Assembly (NCBI GenBank): GCA_032871835.1
Contig: CM065297.1
Span: 36,147,098-36,211,097, forward strand
Source: Dipteronia dyeriana
Taxonomy: Eukaryota; Streptophyta; Magnoliopsida; Sapindales; Sapindaceae
Direction: 5' to 3'
Length of the DNA: 64,000 bases
Of the stretch, positions 1 through 11,870 are shown in pieces. The first letter of the stretch is position 1; every line of letters starts with the position of its first letter. The position numbers and the translations under genes are program-made. Below the pieces are notes generated by a model that was not told where the DNA came from, did no database searches, and saw only the letters and a list, made by a program, of their open reading frames with translations.

Positions 1-495
1 ACAAGACACAAATGCAGCATCCTCGAGGGACAGGGAAAACCAAGAAAACATAAGGTCCTATGGTCATGGGGACTACAGGATCAGCACCCCGACTAAATAC
101 CTATAAGGGATATCAAGCACTTAATTAACCCTGATCCTCCACACTCAACAAGATTTGTAACTTTTTGGCATTACAGAATCTTGATTTAAGTCAGGTGTAC
201 ACAAAATCAGTCAAGGTAAAGATCAATTAGATACATACAAGAAAAAGGAGTAAGATATCATTCATAAAATCAAGGGAGCTCATCCCCTATGGCGAGCTAC
301 ATCAGGTCAAACAAAGAGCCAATCCCCTGGTTCCGCATGGGAAATACGAGTTATAAGGCCTATTTCAGGATCAAACAGGGTGCCCACCCCCCTTTTTGGG
401 TAACGGAAACAAAACTAAGAATTAGTGCATGCATCGGCTTCTTTCTGGTGGTCTTCTCCTACTCCCTTCTCTGGTGGTTGCTCACCTTCTTCCTG
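1..495. other. G1 internal sequence, no gene seen
   Basis: No open frame resembling a known family was found here. A short plus-strand frame at 289-522 encodes a hydrophobic tail but overlaps the decayed end of the antisense gene and is probably chance. The stretch is treated as internal non-coding sequence of Gypsy element G1. Confidence 0.4.
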
Positions 496-758
496 CTATG
501 TAGCTTGTTCTTCGATCAGTAACTGTGCAACCTCAGCCAAGGTTTTATATGGGATAACCTTAGCCTGAGAAGCCCGGGTTGCCCCTGCCTTAAATTGATC
601 CTCCATTGGCTTCATTCCAGTTATGGCCTTCGCTAGAGCTAGGTCAGCTTGGCTTTCTACTACCTCCTTAGAGGTAGATTGGTCTCCACCATCTCTTGAA
701 TAGTAGACGGTCCTTCTTCTACCATCCCAGGAGCAGGTAAGACCTCCACAATCCAAGA

Positions 759-2275
759 CTATTGTTCCTCATCATGTGCACTTTCATCAGCACCAACAGT
801 CCTAGAAAGGCCAACCATATCACTAGCTGGGGTGAACAATTTCCTAACCCTCTCTAGGATCTTTTCCCTGTTCAAGTCTGCGATGGTGGATGGGTCAAAA
901 GTAGGAGGCAATGTCTGTGCGGCTTGGAAGGCAGTGTAGAAGTATCCATCACCAAAAGAAGAGTCCATATCAGCTTCCAAGCTAGCTACTTGAGTGCGTA
1001 GAGCCTTATTCTTCTTTACCTGCTCTCTGCATTTTTCCTCCTATTGTTTCTTTCCATGCCTCGCTGCTCCAACCTAAGGGTTTCTTGATCGAGAGAGCAT
1101 TTTAACCTCTCCAGGTCACAGTGTGCATCCTCCAACGCCTTCTTGATCTCATCCAGGTTAAGCTTCAATGCATGCACCACACCCCTGGTCTTATCGAGCT
1201 TCTTTCTGGTGACCTTAGCATCAGACTCAGCCTTTTCAACACTCTTTCTTAATGTATACATCAGATGGCTTACCACTACGTTGTATTTAAAAGTCTACAA
1301 GACATAAAAACTAGTCAATCATTACCTAAGTACCAGCCACGTCTATATCAGAGCAATATTAAAACAGAGTGTGAGTCTCATCTTACCACGGAAATAAGGG
1401 CAGCACCTCTGGTGACCAAAACCTCAAAGGGCATCGGGTCATCGTAGTAAGGTTTCCACCAGGATAGGACAGAATGAACCGATCTATGACCTCGTTTTGG
1501 CTCGTAACCCTCGATCGAGGTCGATTTCACCCTTGAGAAGACACATAGGTGGTATCAACAATTGTCTCAAGACCCATATCAGCTCGGGAAGGCACTAAAG
1601 CAGGCGGAGGAGGTGGAATGGAAGTTGTGGCAGTAAAAGTAGAGGCAACTGCAATAGAAGGAATAGAGGCAGTTGAAGCAGCGGAACCCCTGACCCTGGT
1701 CACCTGGGAAGCTAACACATCCATTTAAGAGGTAAAAATAAGGGGAGTGGTAAGAGGTACTCTAGGGATGCGCCCACTATCCCTCATCGCTGTAGGAATA
1801 TGAGAAGTCCTGGCAGTCCGAGTGATTTGGGACCTTAGCGGGGTAGAACCCATAGGAGGAAGAGTAACTTCTAGCTACCTAGGCTCTTACTGGTCTGATA
1901 AAGGAATAGCTGAAACCGTACGAGTCACCAACAAGTTAGAATAAGCAACTTGCAAAGTAGAAAAACCAAGTCAACAAGGGTAGAGAAGTTCGACATACCA
2001 GGAGAAGCATTAGAGATACGCAGGTACTGATCCATCCGGCTGTGATAGTAAGCTTACGAGGTGGGATGCTTCAAATTAACAAAGTTCTATGTAAATATCG
2101 CCTCCATAATCACTCTAGATTTGGTTGTAAGGGTATTCTTCCCCAAGGTTGGCATACCACCGAACTTGGTGGGGACCTAGTACTCTATGCCACCAATATA
2201 GATCAAACTCCCCCAATCTCCAATGATCACCACCTTTTCCTCCATCCACAAATTGTCATTCTTGGTGGAACCATG
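759..2275 (-). pseudogene. G1 antisense extra ORF, C-terminal half (coiled coil)
   Basis: This is the downstream half of a minus-strand gene lying antisense to element G1. Near 2275-2100 the frame reads a tryptophan-rich stretch containing IGDWGSLIY, then KFGGMPTLGK, typical of the middle of plant 'putative gypsy type transposon' (Transposase_28-like) proteins. At 1276-1016 comes a long heptad-rich, Lys/Glu-rich coiled coil, and at 980-759 an acidic tail ending in DEEQ and a stop. Several frame changes and stops separate these blocks, so it is a pseudogene. The other half is at 13526-14248, and Copia element C1 interrupts the gene. The family function is unknown. The assignment rests on overall pattern, not on an alignment. 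Confidence 0.55.
2271..2275. repeat. Left TSD of Copia C1 (ccatg)
   Basis: The five bases before the 5' LTR are ccatg. The five bases after the 3' LTR (13526-13530) are ccagg, a four-of-five match, consistent with an old Copia insertion. Confidence 0.6.
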
Positions 2276-4321
2276 TGATGGGGTTTATGCCCTAAGCATG
2301 TAATTTGTAAATGGATTAATGAAGCAAATAAAAAGAAATGTTCAATTCATTCTTGTTTTGTTATTTATTTTATAAACTTGTGCACATGTTAACATCTTGG
2401 ATTGTCGGATGTAATCTCGAACTGTGTATATAAGTGTCATTTATGGATGGATACAGTAAGAGACATGCAATCTAAAGAGTCCATAGATAGCAAATAATGC
2501 TGGGTACTTTATTAGTGGTTAATCTATAACTGCGGTCCATTCCGTAATGTACAGTGATACTATCTTGAATCATTCATATGAGATATGGGAATGGCAGCAC
2601 CTTATATGATGTGATCATATAGGATTGGGCCATGATCTATATGAATCTCACACCAAGATCCGTTTACCGATGAGATTTATATATATCAACTAATGATGGC
2701 TATATGTGGGTGATATTAATCCTGAGTGTCTTATCGACTCCTTCAGGTTAGATCGTGGTCTTTAATATACCATGGGTGAGGTCAGATGTATTTTCTAATC
2801 AATATACTCTGTATGTTGGGATTGCAGTTTGGCTTGTGGTTGTTAAGATTTGTACACAATGGTGGAATCCACTCCTTCTTGCTAGAAGTATATGGTAGTT
2901 CCCTTAATGGTTGATTCAGGGCTTAGACAATATGAGTGCTATCCTAATTCCGTAAGGAAATAGGATTTATTGTACATTAGAGAATCAATGGTACTTAAAG
3001 GATATATGTAATTATAGGGGTATAACGGACATTATGACCCAGCTCTAATTATGAACTACTGTGTAGGATCACACCATATGTAATAGCTATATCGATGGAC
3101 ACCGAGTTGTATCGGTCTGTGTAAAAGCTCTGCAGATGAGAGAGTGTAGCTTCGGGTTTTTAGTGGAATAACACCGGAGTTAATAATCAAAGAATAATAA
3201 TTAAAGAGTTTAATTTATGATTCTAAAGATTATTGGAGCTCAAAATATTGTGGGTCCATTAGGTCCCCTTGCTAGCCCGATCGATTCAGGTAACATGGGT
3301 CACGGTTAATTAATTGGATTATCCAATTAATTGTGTTACGAAAGTGACATGTGTTAGGAGTTGATTGGGTAATTAGATTATTCAATTGATTAAAATGACA
3401 ATTATGACAATTAAATAATAAGATTATTTAATAGTATAATTAGTCATAAATTGAGGGCTTCAATTGTTTTTTTTTTTAATGATGAGATAATATGATTATC
3501 TCATTTATGAAAATAATAAATTATATATATTTGAATTTGAATTGTTTAAATTTAAATATATATATATATATAATATCTTATTTGATAAATAAAATATAGA
3601 TTTTATTTTTAAATAATGATACGATCAGTTTTTTAAAGTTAAATAATATATATGTGATATATATTATTTGAAAAAAAATCAAGTTTTTGTTATTTAAATT
3701 ATATACGTGATATATATTTGAATAATGAGACAACTGATTAAGATTACAACACATACACGACTGCTTTTGTTTTTTTTTTAAAGGTGAGTGCGTGGGTCAG
3801 GTATATATTAGAAGCAAGGCAGTGTGTGAGAATAAGATATGTGATTGCTTTGATATATTCAAGTAAGTGTGTGTGAGTAATTGTGTGCAAGTGTGTGCAT
3901 GAAATAACACCAAAAAGAGAGAAAAGGTTTTGTGTACAAGTGTTGTGCACTAATATTAAAGAAAGAGTTTCTTATTCTTTTCTCGTCAACATCCTCCTAA
4001 GATCCTGAATCCGTGACGCGCCCACACGTAGTTACCAGTCCCGGGATATAGCGAGAAAGATCAGTGGAACAGACCAAGAGCATATCGAAAAGTGAAGGAG
4101 TCTCCAAACGTTGGTATGGTTCTATTTTAATCTTCTTTTCTATTATTGATTACAATTTTCTGTATTTACATATATATTTTATTAGTGTAATAATTGTTTT
4201 ATGTATTTGTTCTGAAAATAATTACGATCTCATGTTCACTGGTCCCAGATATAGATTACGATCTGCATAAAAAAAAATAAAACCCATTTTCGATGCGTGA
4301 CCGGTGAACGGGGTTCCAACA
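2276..4321 (+). repeat. 5' LTR of C1
   Basis: It starts TGATGGGGTTTATGCC and ends GGTTCCAACA, immediately before the primer binding site. It matches 9844-13525 along its length outside the nested insertion. A/T-rich tracts with TATA-like runs occur around 3530-3720. Confidence 0.9.
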
Positions 4322-4323
4322 AT

Positions 4324-4336
4324 TGGTATCAGAGCC
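4324..4336 (+). promoter_or_regulatory. C1 primer binding site (tRNA-iMet)
   Basis: TGGTATCAGAGCC is complementary to the 3' end of plant initiator tRNA-Met, two bases after the LTR end. This is the usual primer of Copia elements. Confidence 0.92.
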
Positions 4337-5862
4337 AATTTTATTTTCTGATCAGGAAATTATTTTTGATGCTCCTGTATGTATGATTATGTTGGCACGA
4401 ATTAAATTGACTGTATGATGTTTTTGTATGTATATTAAATTTGTTAATTTACAAAAGCATGATTGATCGTTAATTATATGGTACTGTGGATTTAGGGTTT
4501 ATGGGTTGTATTATTATTTTTTTTGTTTATTATTATTTTTTACTGTTATTGTATTGTAAAAAAATGTAACCTATATTGAAGACCTGGAAAAAACACGAAG
4601 AATGATTCATGAGATGAATCGGGGTGACCTAAAAAGACTGGAAGACTCGGAAATGACAAGAAGACCAAGGAATGCCTTGGAGGTATTTTTGTAATTTTAG
4701 ATTCCAATTTTTTTTAGGTTAAATAATTCATAGTACTCGGTCAATTCATGTATGCTTTATATTATGTGATGAAAAAAGCATTGTCATGCATACGTATGTC
4801 ATTTAGATTAGATGTGCCTACACAAATATATTTGATATGTCCTACATGCATCATAGCTTGATATTTTATGTATTTTTTTAATGTGATTAAAATGGGTAAA
4901 TACATAAATTGGCTATGAAAACGATTTTAGTTTTTTAATGGTTAAAAAACTTGGTAATTCTCATTAATATTAATCTAGTTATTAAAGAGTTTAATAAGTT
5001 AGATTAATGGGGTCATTTTTGTAATTAGGATTAATATGATTAATTTCCTAATAATAAATTAACCGAATAATGTGTTAGAGTTTTAATAGTTAAAACTTGG
5101 TAAACAAACATAATAATCTGAGCTCAGTAAATAGTTTACAAATGCTTAGATTATTCACTAATAGATTAGATATTTAATTGTCAAAAATCATTTATTAGTT
5201 AGTTAGAATTTGTTTCTAATTAGTTAATGCGCTAGATAACTTGATTAAAGTTAGCCGTTTGATTCTGTAGAGTCTAGATGCATTCATGAATAATAGAAAA
5301 CCCTAGTTATAAAATAGTGAGTGGGAGAGGGATATATACATATATATCCCACGGTCTCCATCATTAGTTCAACACCGTGAGATCCGAGTGAGGCCTCGTG
5401 ACGACTTTGCTTTCGTCCTCCTTAAGGAGGGTTTCCACAAAGTTCAATACCAAGGTTGACTTCCTAACGGATAGGATTTATGAGGGTATTTCGGGATTGA
5501 CTGACCCTAAGGCGGCAATTCTCGAGTTAAGCTCGTGAGATCTGAAATTGTGGGTTACACTCACGAAGGTTTTGATTAAGTTTGTTAATTAAAAACCTGA
5601 TTGAATAAACGATGGCTGAAAGATATGAAATAAGAGTTATTCTAGAATATCATTTGAATGAGAACGTCTCGGTCCAACATGCAAAGATTTGACCGACCCT
5701 ACGGCATCACTTCTTTGTGGTATGTTGGATTGTCGTGGTATAGTAACTATTTTAGGGTAGTTTCACTTCGTTAAACATGTTCATGCATCATGTTTAAATT
5801 TATACCAAGGCACTCGCACTTGTTTTAAATAAATGACTAAATGAATTTTTTATTTATTTTAG
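4337..5862 (+). other. C1 untranslated leader (about 1.5 kb)
   Basis: There is no long open frame between the primer site and the gag start. The leader is AT-rich and contains a near-perfect hairpin, with 10-bp arms at 5329-5338 and 5341-5350 separated by two bases. A long leader is unusual for a Copia element but may simply be part of this family. Confidence 0.6.
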
Positions 5863-6994
5863 TAATGTCTTCTGCATTACTTCAAATTCTCGTAAATGAC
5901 AAATTAACTGGTGATAACTACACTAAGTGGAAACTTAATATTAATGCAATTTTGGCACAAAAGAGCTCAAGTTTGTGCTTGTGGAGGAATGTCCTCCAGC
6001 GCCTACTGCCAATGCCACATTAACTGTTCGTGAGGCATACCAGCGATTGGTCTCATCTGATAAGAAGGCCCAAACTTATCTGTTGACTTCAATGACAGAC
6101 ATGCTTGTTACAAAGCACGAAGCATTAACTTCAGCATTCGAAATCATGGAGTCATTGCAAGCTATGTTTGGGCAGCCCTCCGAGCAAAAGCGACACAAAG
6201 TTGTTCGTTCCGCTATGCTCGCTCACATGGAGGAAGGTACATCAGTTCGGAGACATGTCCTGAGCATGATGTCATACTTCAGCACGACAGAAGTCAATAG
6301 TGAGGCCATTGACGAACCCAGTCAAGTGAGCATCATACTGAAGACTCTTCCGAAGAGTTTTGATCATTTTAAAAGCAATTATGGGATGAACAAGTCAAAG
6401 TTCAGTCTTACACAGTTGCTCAATGAGCTCGCTACCTTTGAGTCCTTGGTTAAGGACAATAAAGGCAAGACCGATGAGGCAAATGTTGTCGAACCATCTT
6501 CCTCTAATAATAAGAAGAGGAAGAGGTCTGCTGGGAAGGCGAAGGGTAAGCCTAAACCCAAGAAAGCCCATAACAAAAAGATGTACGCCTCCACTGACCA
6601 ATGCAAGGGAAAATATTTCCATTACGATAAGGTCGGACACTGGAAGAGGAATTATCCTCAATATCTGGAGAAGGCTGCCAAGAAGAAGAAAACGAAAGGT
6701 AAATATGATTTACTTGTTCTTGAATCTTGTTTAGTGGAAGATGATTCTTCACCTTGGATATTTGATTCGGGGGAAACTAATCATGTTTGTTCTTCTTTAC
6801 AGTGGACTGATTCTTGGATACCACTAGAGGAGAGAGTCTACTCAATGCGTGTAAGGTCAAGGGATGTCATGTCGGCACGAGCAGCTGGCGTAATTATATT
6901 ACTTTTTTGTAATAATTATATATTGTTGGACAATGTATTTTATATTCCTGGATTTACACGGAATTTGATTTCCATTTCTAAGTTGTTAGAATAA
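5863..6994 (+). pseudogene. C1 gag and protease (frameshifted)
   Basis: Copia capsid (Gag) and aspartic protease region. Translation starts at 5863 with MSSALLQILVNDK and includes the GDNYTKWK motif common at the N terminus of plant Copia Gag. A frameshift near 5970 moves the frame to a run of over 330 residues. A Lys-rich linker comes before the nucleic-acid-binding knuckle at about 6600-6660. There the sequence YFHYDKVGHWKRNYP keeps the His but has Tyr at all three expected Cys positions of the knuckle core, so zinc binding should be lost. The protease active site is visible as FDSGETNH around 6760. The frame ends at 6992-6994 and further stops follow. Confidence 0.85.
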
Positions 6995-7200
6995 AAATAT
7001 TCTGTTTATTTTAATAATAAATCTGTTATTATTGGAAAGAATGGTCTGAATATTTGTTAAGGAATTAATGAAAACAATTTGTTTGTGTTAAGACCATTAA
7101 TACATACTACACTGCTCAACACCGAAATGTTTAAGGTCGAAAAACCAAAAACTAAACGATATAAGATTTCTCCAGATACTGACACGTATCTCTGCATCTA

Positions 7201-7965
7201 AGGCTTGGTCATATCAACCTTGACCGGATAGACAGACTAGTAAAAAGTGGACCTTTAAGTGAGTTAAAGGTTGGCACCTTATATGTCTGTGAATCTTGTA
7301 TGGAAGGTAAGATGACTAAGAAACCTTTTACTAGAAAAGGGCTTAGAGCTAAAGGACCGTTAGATCTTATACATACAGACGTCTGTGGAATGATGAATGT
7401 TAAAGCTAGGGGTGGTTATAAGTATTATGTCACCTTTATAAATGACTACTCAAGCTACGGATACGTCTACCTGATGCAACGAAAGTCAAAAACTTTTGAA
7501 AAGTTCAAAGAATTCCGAGTTGAAGTTGAGAATCAATTAGGTAGAACTATCAAGTCACTACGATTAGATCGTGGAGGTGAGCACCTTAACCAAGAGTTTA
7601 AAGACTTCATGGTCGAGCATGGGATAGTTTCCTAACTCACAGCTCCTTATACAACTCAGCAAAATTATGTAGCGGAGAGGAGAAATAGAACCCTAATGGA
7701 AATGTGAGATCTATGATTAGTTTCTCATCATTACCAAATTCCTTCTAGGGATATGCGTTACAAACAGCGGCATACATTTTGAATGTAGTGCCATCTAAAT
7801 ATGTTCCTAAAACTCCCTTATATGAGGGTAAAGCTAGTTTGCGATATTTCCGTATATGGGGGTGTTCAGCACACGTGCTGAAGAACAGAACTAGAAAGCT
7901 AGACTCCAAGTCTGTTGTCTGCTTGTTTGTAGGATACTCCAAAGAGACCAAAGGTGGACACTTCT
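7201..7965 (+). pseudogene. C1 integrase (broken)
   Basis: Copia integrase, which joins element cDNA to host DNA. The His/Cys zinc-binding region begins near 7206 (LGHINLDRI) and ends at CESCMEGK near 7300. Catalytic residues can be placed at HTDVCG (first Asp, about 7376), LDRGGEH (second Asp, about 7570) and VAERRNRT (Glu, about 7670). Stops at 7635 and about 7708 break the frame. Around 7780-7965 the conserved distal region has RIWGCSAHVLK and LFVGYSKE, then ends at a stop. No functional protein can be made from this copy. Confidence 0.85.
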
Positions 7966-8069
7966 AGAGTCCCGAAGATAACAAAGTATTTGTATCGACA
8001 AATACAACGTTTCTTGAGGAAAATTACATTAGTGACCATAAACCTCATTCCAAAATTGTATTAAAGGAG

Positions 8070-9241
8070 TTGGAGCCTAGTGAGACTAGTGCTTTATCAA
8101 CAAGAGTTGTTGATCAACAAATATCTGAGAGTCAGATGGTTCCTGATCAGGATACACTGCCATTTAGACGTAGTGAGACGATTGTGAGACAACCTGAACG
8201 TGATTTAGGTATAGGTGAAGGACAAGGTGTTGTCTCTACTGAAAGTATGGATGATCCATTGACATTTAAGAATGCAATGGAAGATCATGATAAAAATGAA
8301 TTGCTTAAAGCCATGAATCTCGAGATGGAGTCCATGTACTCTAACTCAGTCTGGGATCTTGTTGACTTACCGGATGGGGTAAAACCCATAAGGTGTAAGT
8401 GGATCTACAAGAGAAAGAGAAGAGTATACGGGAAGGTAGAGACCTTCAAGGTAAGGCTCATGGCCAAGGGTTATACCTAGAAAGAGGGGGTCGATTATGA
8501 AGAGACCTTATTGCCAGTAGCCGTGTTTAAGTCTATTAGGATTCTCTCATCCATTGTTGCCCATTTCAATTATGAAATTTGGAAAATGGACGTCAAGACG
8601 GCATTCTCGAATGGAAATCTTGACGAGAGCATTATATGATGCAACCAAAGGGATTCGTGTCTCTAGATCAAGAGCAAAAGGTTTGCAAGCTGTAAAGGTC
8701 CATCTATGGACTTAAGCAAGCATCTAGATCTTGGAAAACTAGGTTTGATGATGTGATCAAAACCTATGGCTTCGAGCAGAATGTCGATGAGCCTTGGGTT
8801 TACAAGTGCATCATTGACAAGAAAGTAGTTTTCTTGGTTCTATACGTAGATGATATGCTACTTATTGGGAATGATGTGGGAGTGTTGTCTGATGTAAAGG
8901 GATGGCTGGCTTGCCAATTCCAAATGGAAGATTTGGGAGAGGCAAGTTATGTTCTAGGGATCCAACTTATAAAAGATCGTAAGAACAAACTTATAGCACT
9001 CTCTCAGGCATCATATATCGATAAGATTTTTGTGCATTTTTTGATGCAGAACTCTAAAAAAGGTAATTTACCTTCCAGGCATGGAGTTCACTTGTCTAAG
9101 GAACAGTGTCCTAAGACACCTCAAGATGTTGAGAATATGAGATGTGTACCCTATTCTTCGGTAGTAGGTAGTCTCATGTATGCTATGTTATGCACGAGAC
9201 CGGACATCTGCTATGTAGTGGGCATAGTCAATAGATACTAG
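8070..9241 (+). pseudogene. C1 reverse transcriptase (broken)
   Basis: Copia reverse transcriptase. The N-terminal conserved block reads VKPIRCKWIYKRK near 8380 and MAKGYT just before a stop at 8478-8480. The next block, with MDVKTAF near 8590, is out of frame. The catalytic block LYVDDMLLIGND lies near 8840. The frame from 8753 continues through GSLMYAMLCTRPDICY to a stop at 9239-9241. At least two stops and one frameshift disrupt the domain. The order integrase then reverse transcriptase marks the Copia superfamily. Confidence 0.88.
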
Positions 9242-9829
9242 TCCAACCCCAGATTGGATCATTGGGTTAATGTCAAGACTATTCTCAAGTATCTTCGGAG
9301 AAGAAGAAATTATATGCTAGTGTATTCCGGATAGGATTTGATCCCGTTAGGATACACGGATTCTGATTTTTAATCAAATAAGGATTCTAGGAAATCCACG
9401 TCTGGATCAGTATTCACCCTAGGTGGTGGAGCCACTATATGGAGAAGTATCAAGCATTCTTGCATTGCAGACTCCACCATGGAAGCCGAATATGTAGCCG
9501 CTTATAAAGCTGCTAAAGAGGTTGTTTAGCTCCTTATGTTATTGAGTGATCTAGAAGTTGTTCCAGATCTGGATGAACCCATCACACTTTCTTGTGATAA
9601 CAGTGGTGTTGTGGCTAATTCCAAAGAACCAAGAAGCCATAAAAGAGGGAAGCATATAAAGAGAAAGTATCATCTCATCAGAGTGATAGTGTAGAGAGGA
9701 GATGTGATCGTCACCAAGATAGCCTTACAAGACAATCATGTTGATCTATTTATGAAGACTTTACCGGCTAAAGTGTTTTCGGGTCACCTAGATGGTTTAG
9801 GGTTACGAGACATGCCTCACAAGCTTTAG
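9242..9829 (+). pseudogene. C1 RNase H (broken)
   Basis: The C-terminal RNase H of the Copia polyprotein follows the reverse transcriptase directly. Recognisable pieces are YTDSDF near 9357, [14 protein letters not shown] near 9387, [10 protein letters not shown] near 9473 and CDNSGVVANSKEP near 9594. Together these carry the catalytic acidic residues. In-frame stops occur near 9332, 9370, 9526 and 9690. The frame ends at 9827-9829, a few bases before the polypurine tract. Confidence 0.82.
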
Positions 9830-9832
9830 TGC

Positions 9833-9843
9833 AAGTGGGAGAT
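9833..9843 (+). promoter_or_regulatory. C1 polypurine tract
   Basis: The purine run AAGTGGGAGAT directly precedes the 3' LTR and would prime plus-strand DNA synthesis. Confidence 0.75.
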
Positions 9844-11482
9844 TCTTGGTGTTTATGCCATAAACATGTAATTTGTAAATGTATTTATGAATTAAATGAA
9901 AAGAAAGGTTCAATTCATTCTTGTTATGTTATTCATTTTATAAACTTGTGCACATATTAACATCCTGGATTGCCGGATGTAATCTCGAACTGTGTATATG
10001 AGTGTCATATACAGATGGATACAGTAAGAGAGGTGCAATCTAAAGAGTCCATAGATAGCAAATAAAGTTGGGTACTTTATTTGTGGTTAATCTATAGTTG
10101 CGATCCATTCCATAATGTACAGTGATTCCATCCTGAATCATTCATATGAGATATGGGAATTAAGGCACCTTATATGATGTGATCATATAGGACTGGGTCA
10201 TGATCTATATGAATCTGACACCAAGATCGGTTTACCGATGAGATTCATATATATCAACAAATGATGGCTACATGTGGGTGATCTTAATCCTCAGTGTCTT
10301 ATCGACTCCTTCAAGTTAGATCGTGGTCTTTGATATACCATGGGAGATGTCAGATGCATTTCTTGATCAATATACACCGTATGTTGGGATTGCGGTTTGG
10401 CTTGCGGTTTAGATCGTGGTCTTTGTTATACCTGGGAAGGTTTGTACACAATAGTGGAATCCATTCCTTATTGTTAGAAGTAGATGGTAGTTCCCTTAAG
10501 GGTTGATTCGCGACTTGGACAATATGAGCGCTCTCCTAATTCCTTGAGGATATATAATTTATTGTCCATTAGAGAATCAATGGTACTTAAAGGATGAAAT
10601 AAATATTATGGTGTGTTTAATATTAATCTAGAGGAGGGTGAATAGAGTTTAATCAAATTTTACCCAATTTTCGTTAATGGTCAATTATACGAAAATACCC
10701 CTAACTAGTCACAATAATATCACAAGTGTAATAAGTGCGGAAATAGTAAAGACACTTGGGATATAAGTGGAAACCCTTCAAATGGGAAAAACCACAGGTT
10801 GTTAAGTGCGCCACACTCGAACCTCGAATCCAATACTGGCAAAGGAAATTACAACCTAATCCCGGTTTAAAATCCACAACCACTACCTAATCCCGGTATA
10901 AGTGAATCTAGTCCATCTTGCTTGCGATTTAAGCTACCTAATCCCGGAAGCAACACAAGTCTTACTTCTCAATGAAGAGATAAAATGGCCTATGTGAATA
11001 TATGATGATATTCAAAGAACAAACAAGGCTAGGAAACCTTATATGCTTATCTAGGATAATGAGATGACAATTAATGCAATCCTAGATATCAAGAGCTAAA
11101 TGACATGTTAAAAAAGCTTAGCTAAACATAGATCGAACAATCCTATGAAGCTATCACAATACAACACTCAATCATGTCATCACAACAATCTCTAATTTGT
11201 AACTAGAATGTATTCTAAGAGCATACAAATGATGATATCTTAGCAAGAAAAACACTTAACTTGTAAGAAGATAGTGAGAAACTTACCAAGCAAGATGTGA
11301 TGATGCGAAACTATCCATTGATGCACTCTAAATGACTTTAGATGATGCAAGATGAAGTTTCTATGCACATGGGAATGCTTTGAGTATTTAAAGATGAATT
11401 CTTGAATGATTTTTCCTTTTGAAATGTGTTCTAAGGAAGAGATATGATGTTCTGAACTCTTACACGACCTGAATACAAAGAG

Positions 11483-11525
<43 letters not shown>

Positions 11526-11529
11526 TATA
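11483..11529. repeat. (TA)n microsatellite
   Basis: An alternating TA run lies inside the solo LTR at 10595-12213. Confidence 0.9.
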
Positions 11530-11582
11530 AGTTTCAACCAAAGTGAGGTCGTTTTAAAAAAAACATTCCAGCTCCCGCTATG

Positions 11583-11870
11583 TGCATTGGTGAGGTGTGT
11601 TGGTCGAGTAGCGCACCACCAGCGCATAGCCTAAATTTTCAATAGGCGCTGGTGAAGTGGCGCAGCTCAGTGGCGTATGACAAGCGACGATCCACTGGAA
11701 TGTTACGCTGGTGAGGCTGTGCTAGTCGAGTAGCGCACTGTCCACTTTGTCAATGTTGCGCGGGTGAAGTGGCGCAGCTCAGTGGGGCATGACAAGCGAC
11801 GATCCACTAGAATGTTACGATGGTGAGGCTGGGCTAGTCGAGCAGCGCACCACCAGCTTACAGCCCACTT
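11583..11870. repeat. GC-rich ~112-bp tandem repeat in the solo LTR
   Basis: A block beginning GTGAAGTGGCGCAGCTCAGT occurs at 11652 and again at 11764, and a partial copy precedes at about 11590. Each holds a GTCGAGTAGCGCAC-like segment. The GC content contrasts strongly with the AT-rich surroundings. Confidence 0.75.
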
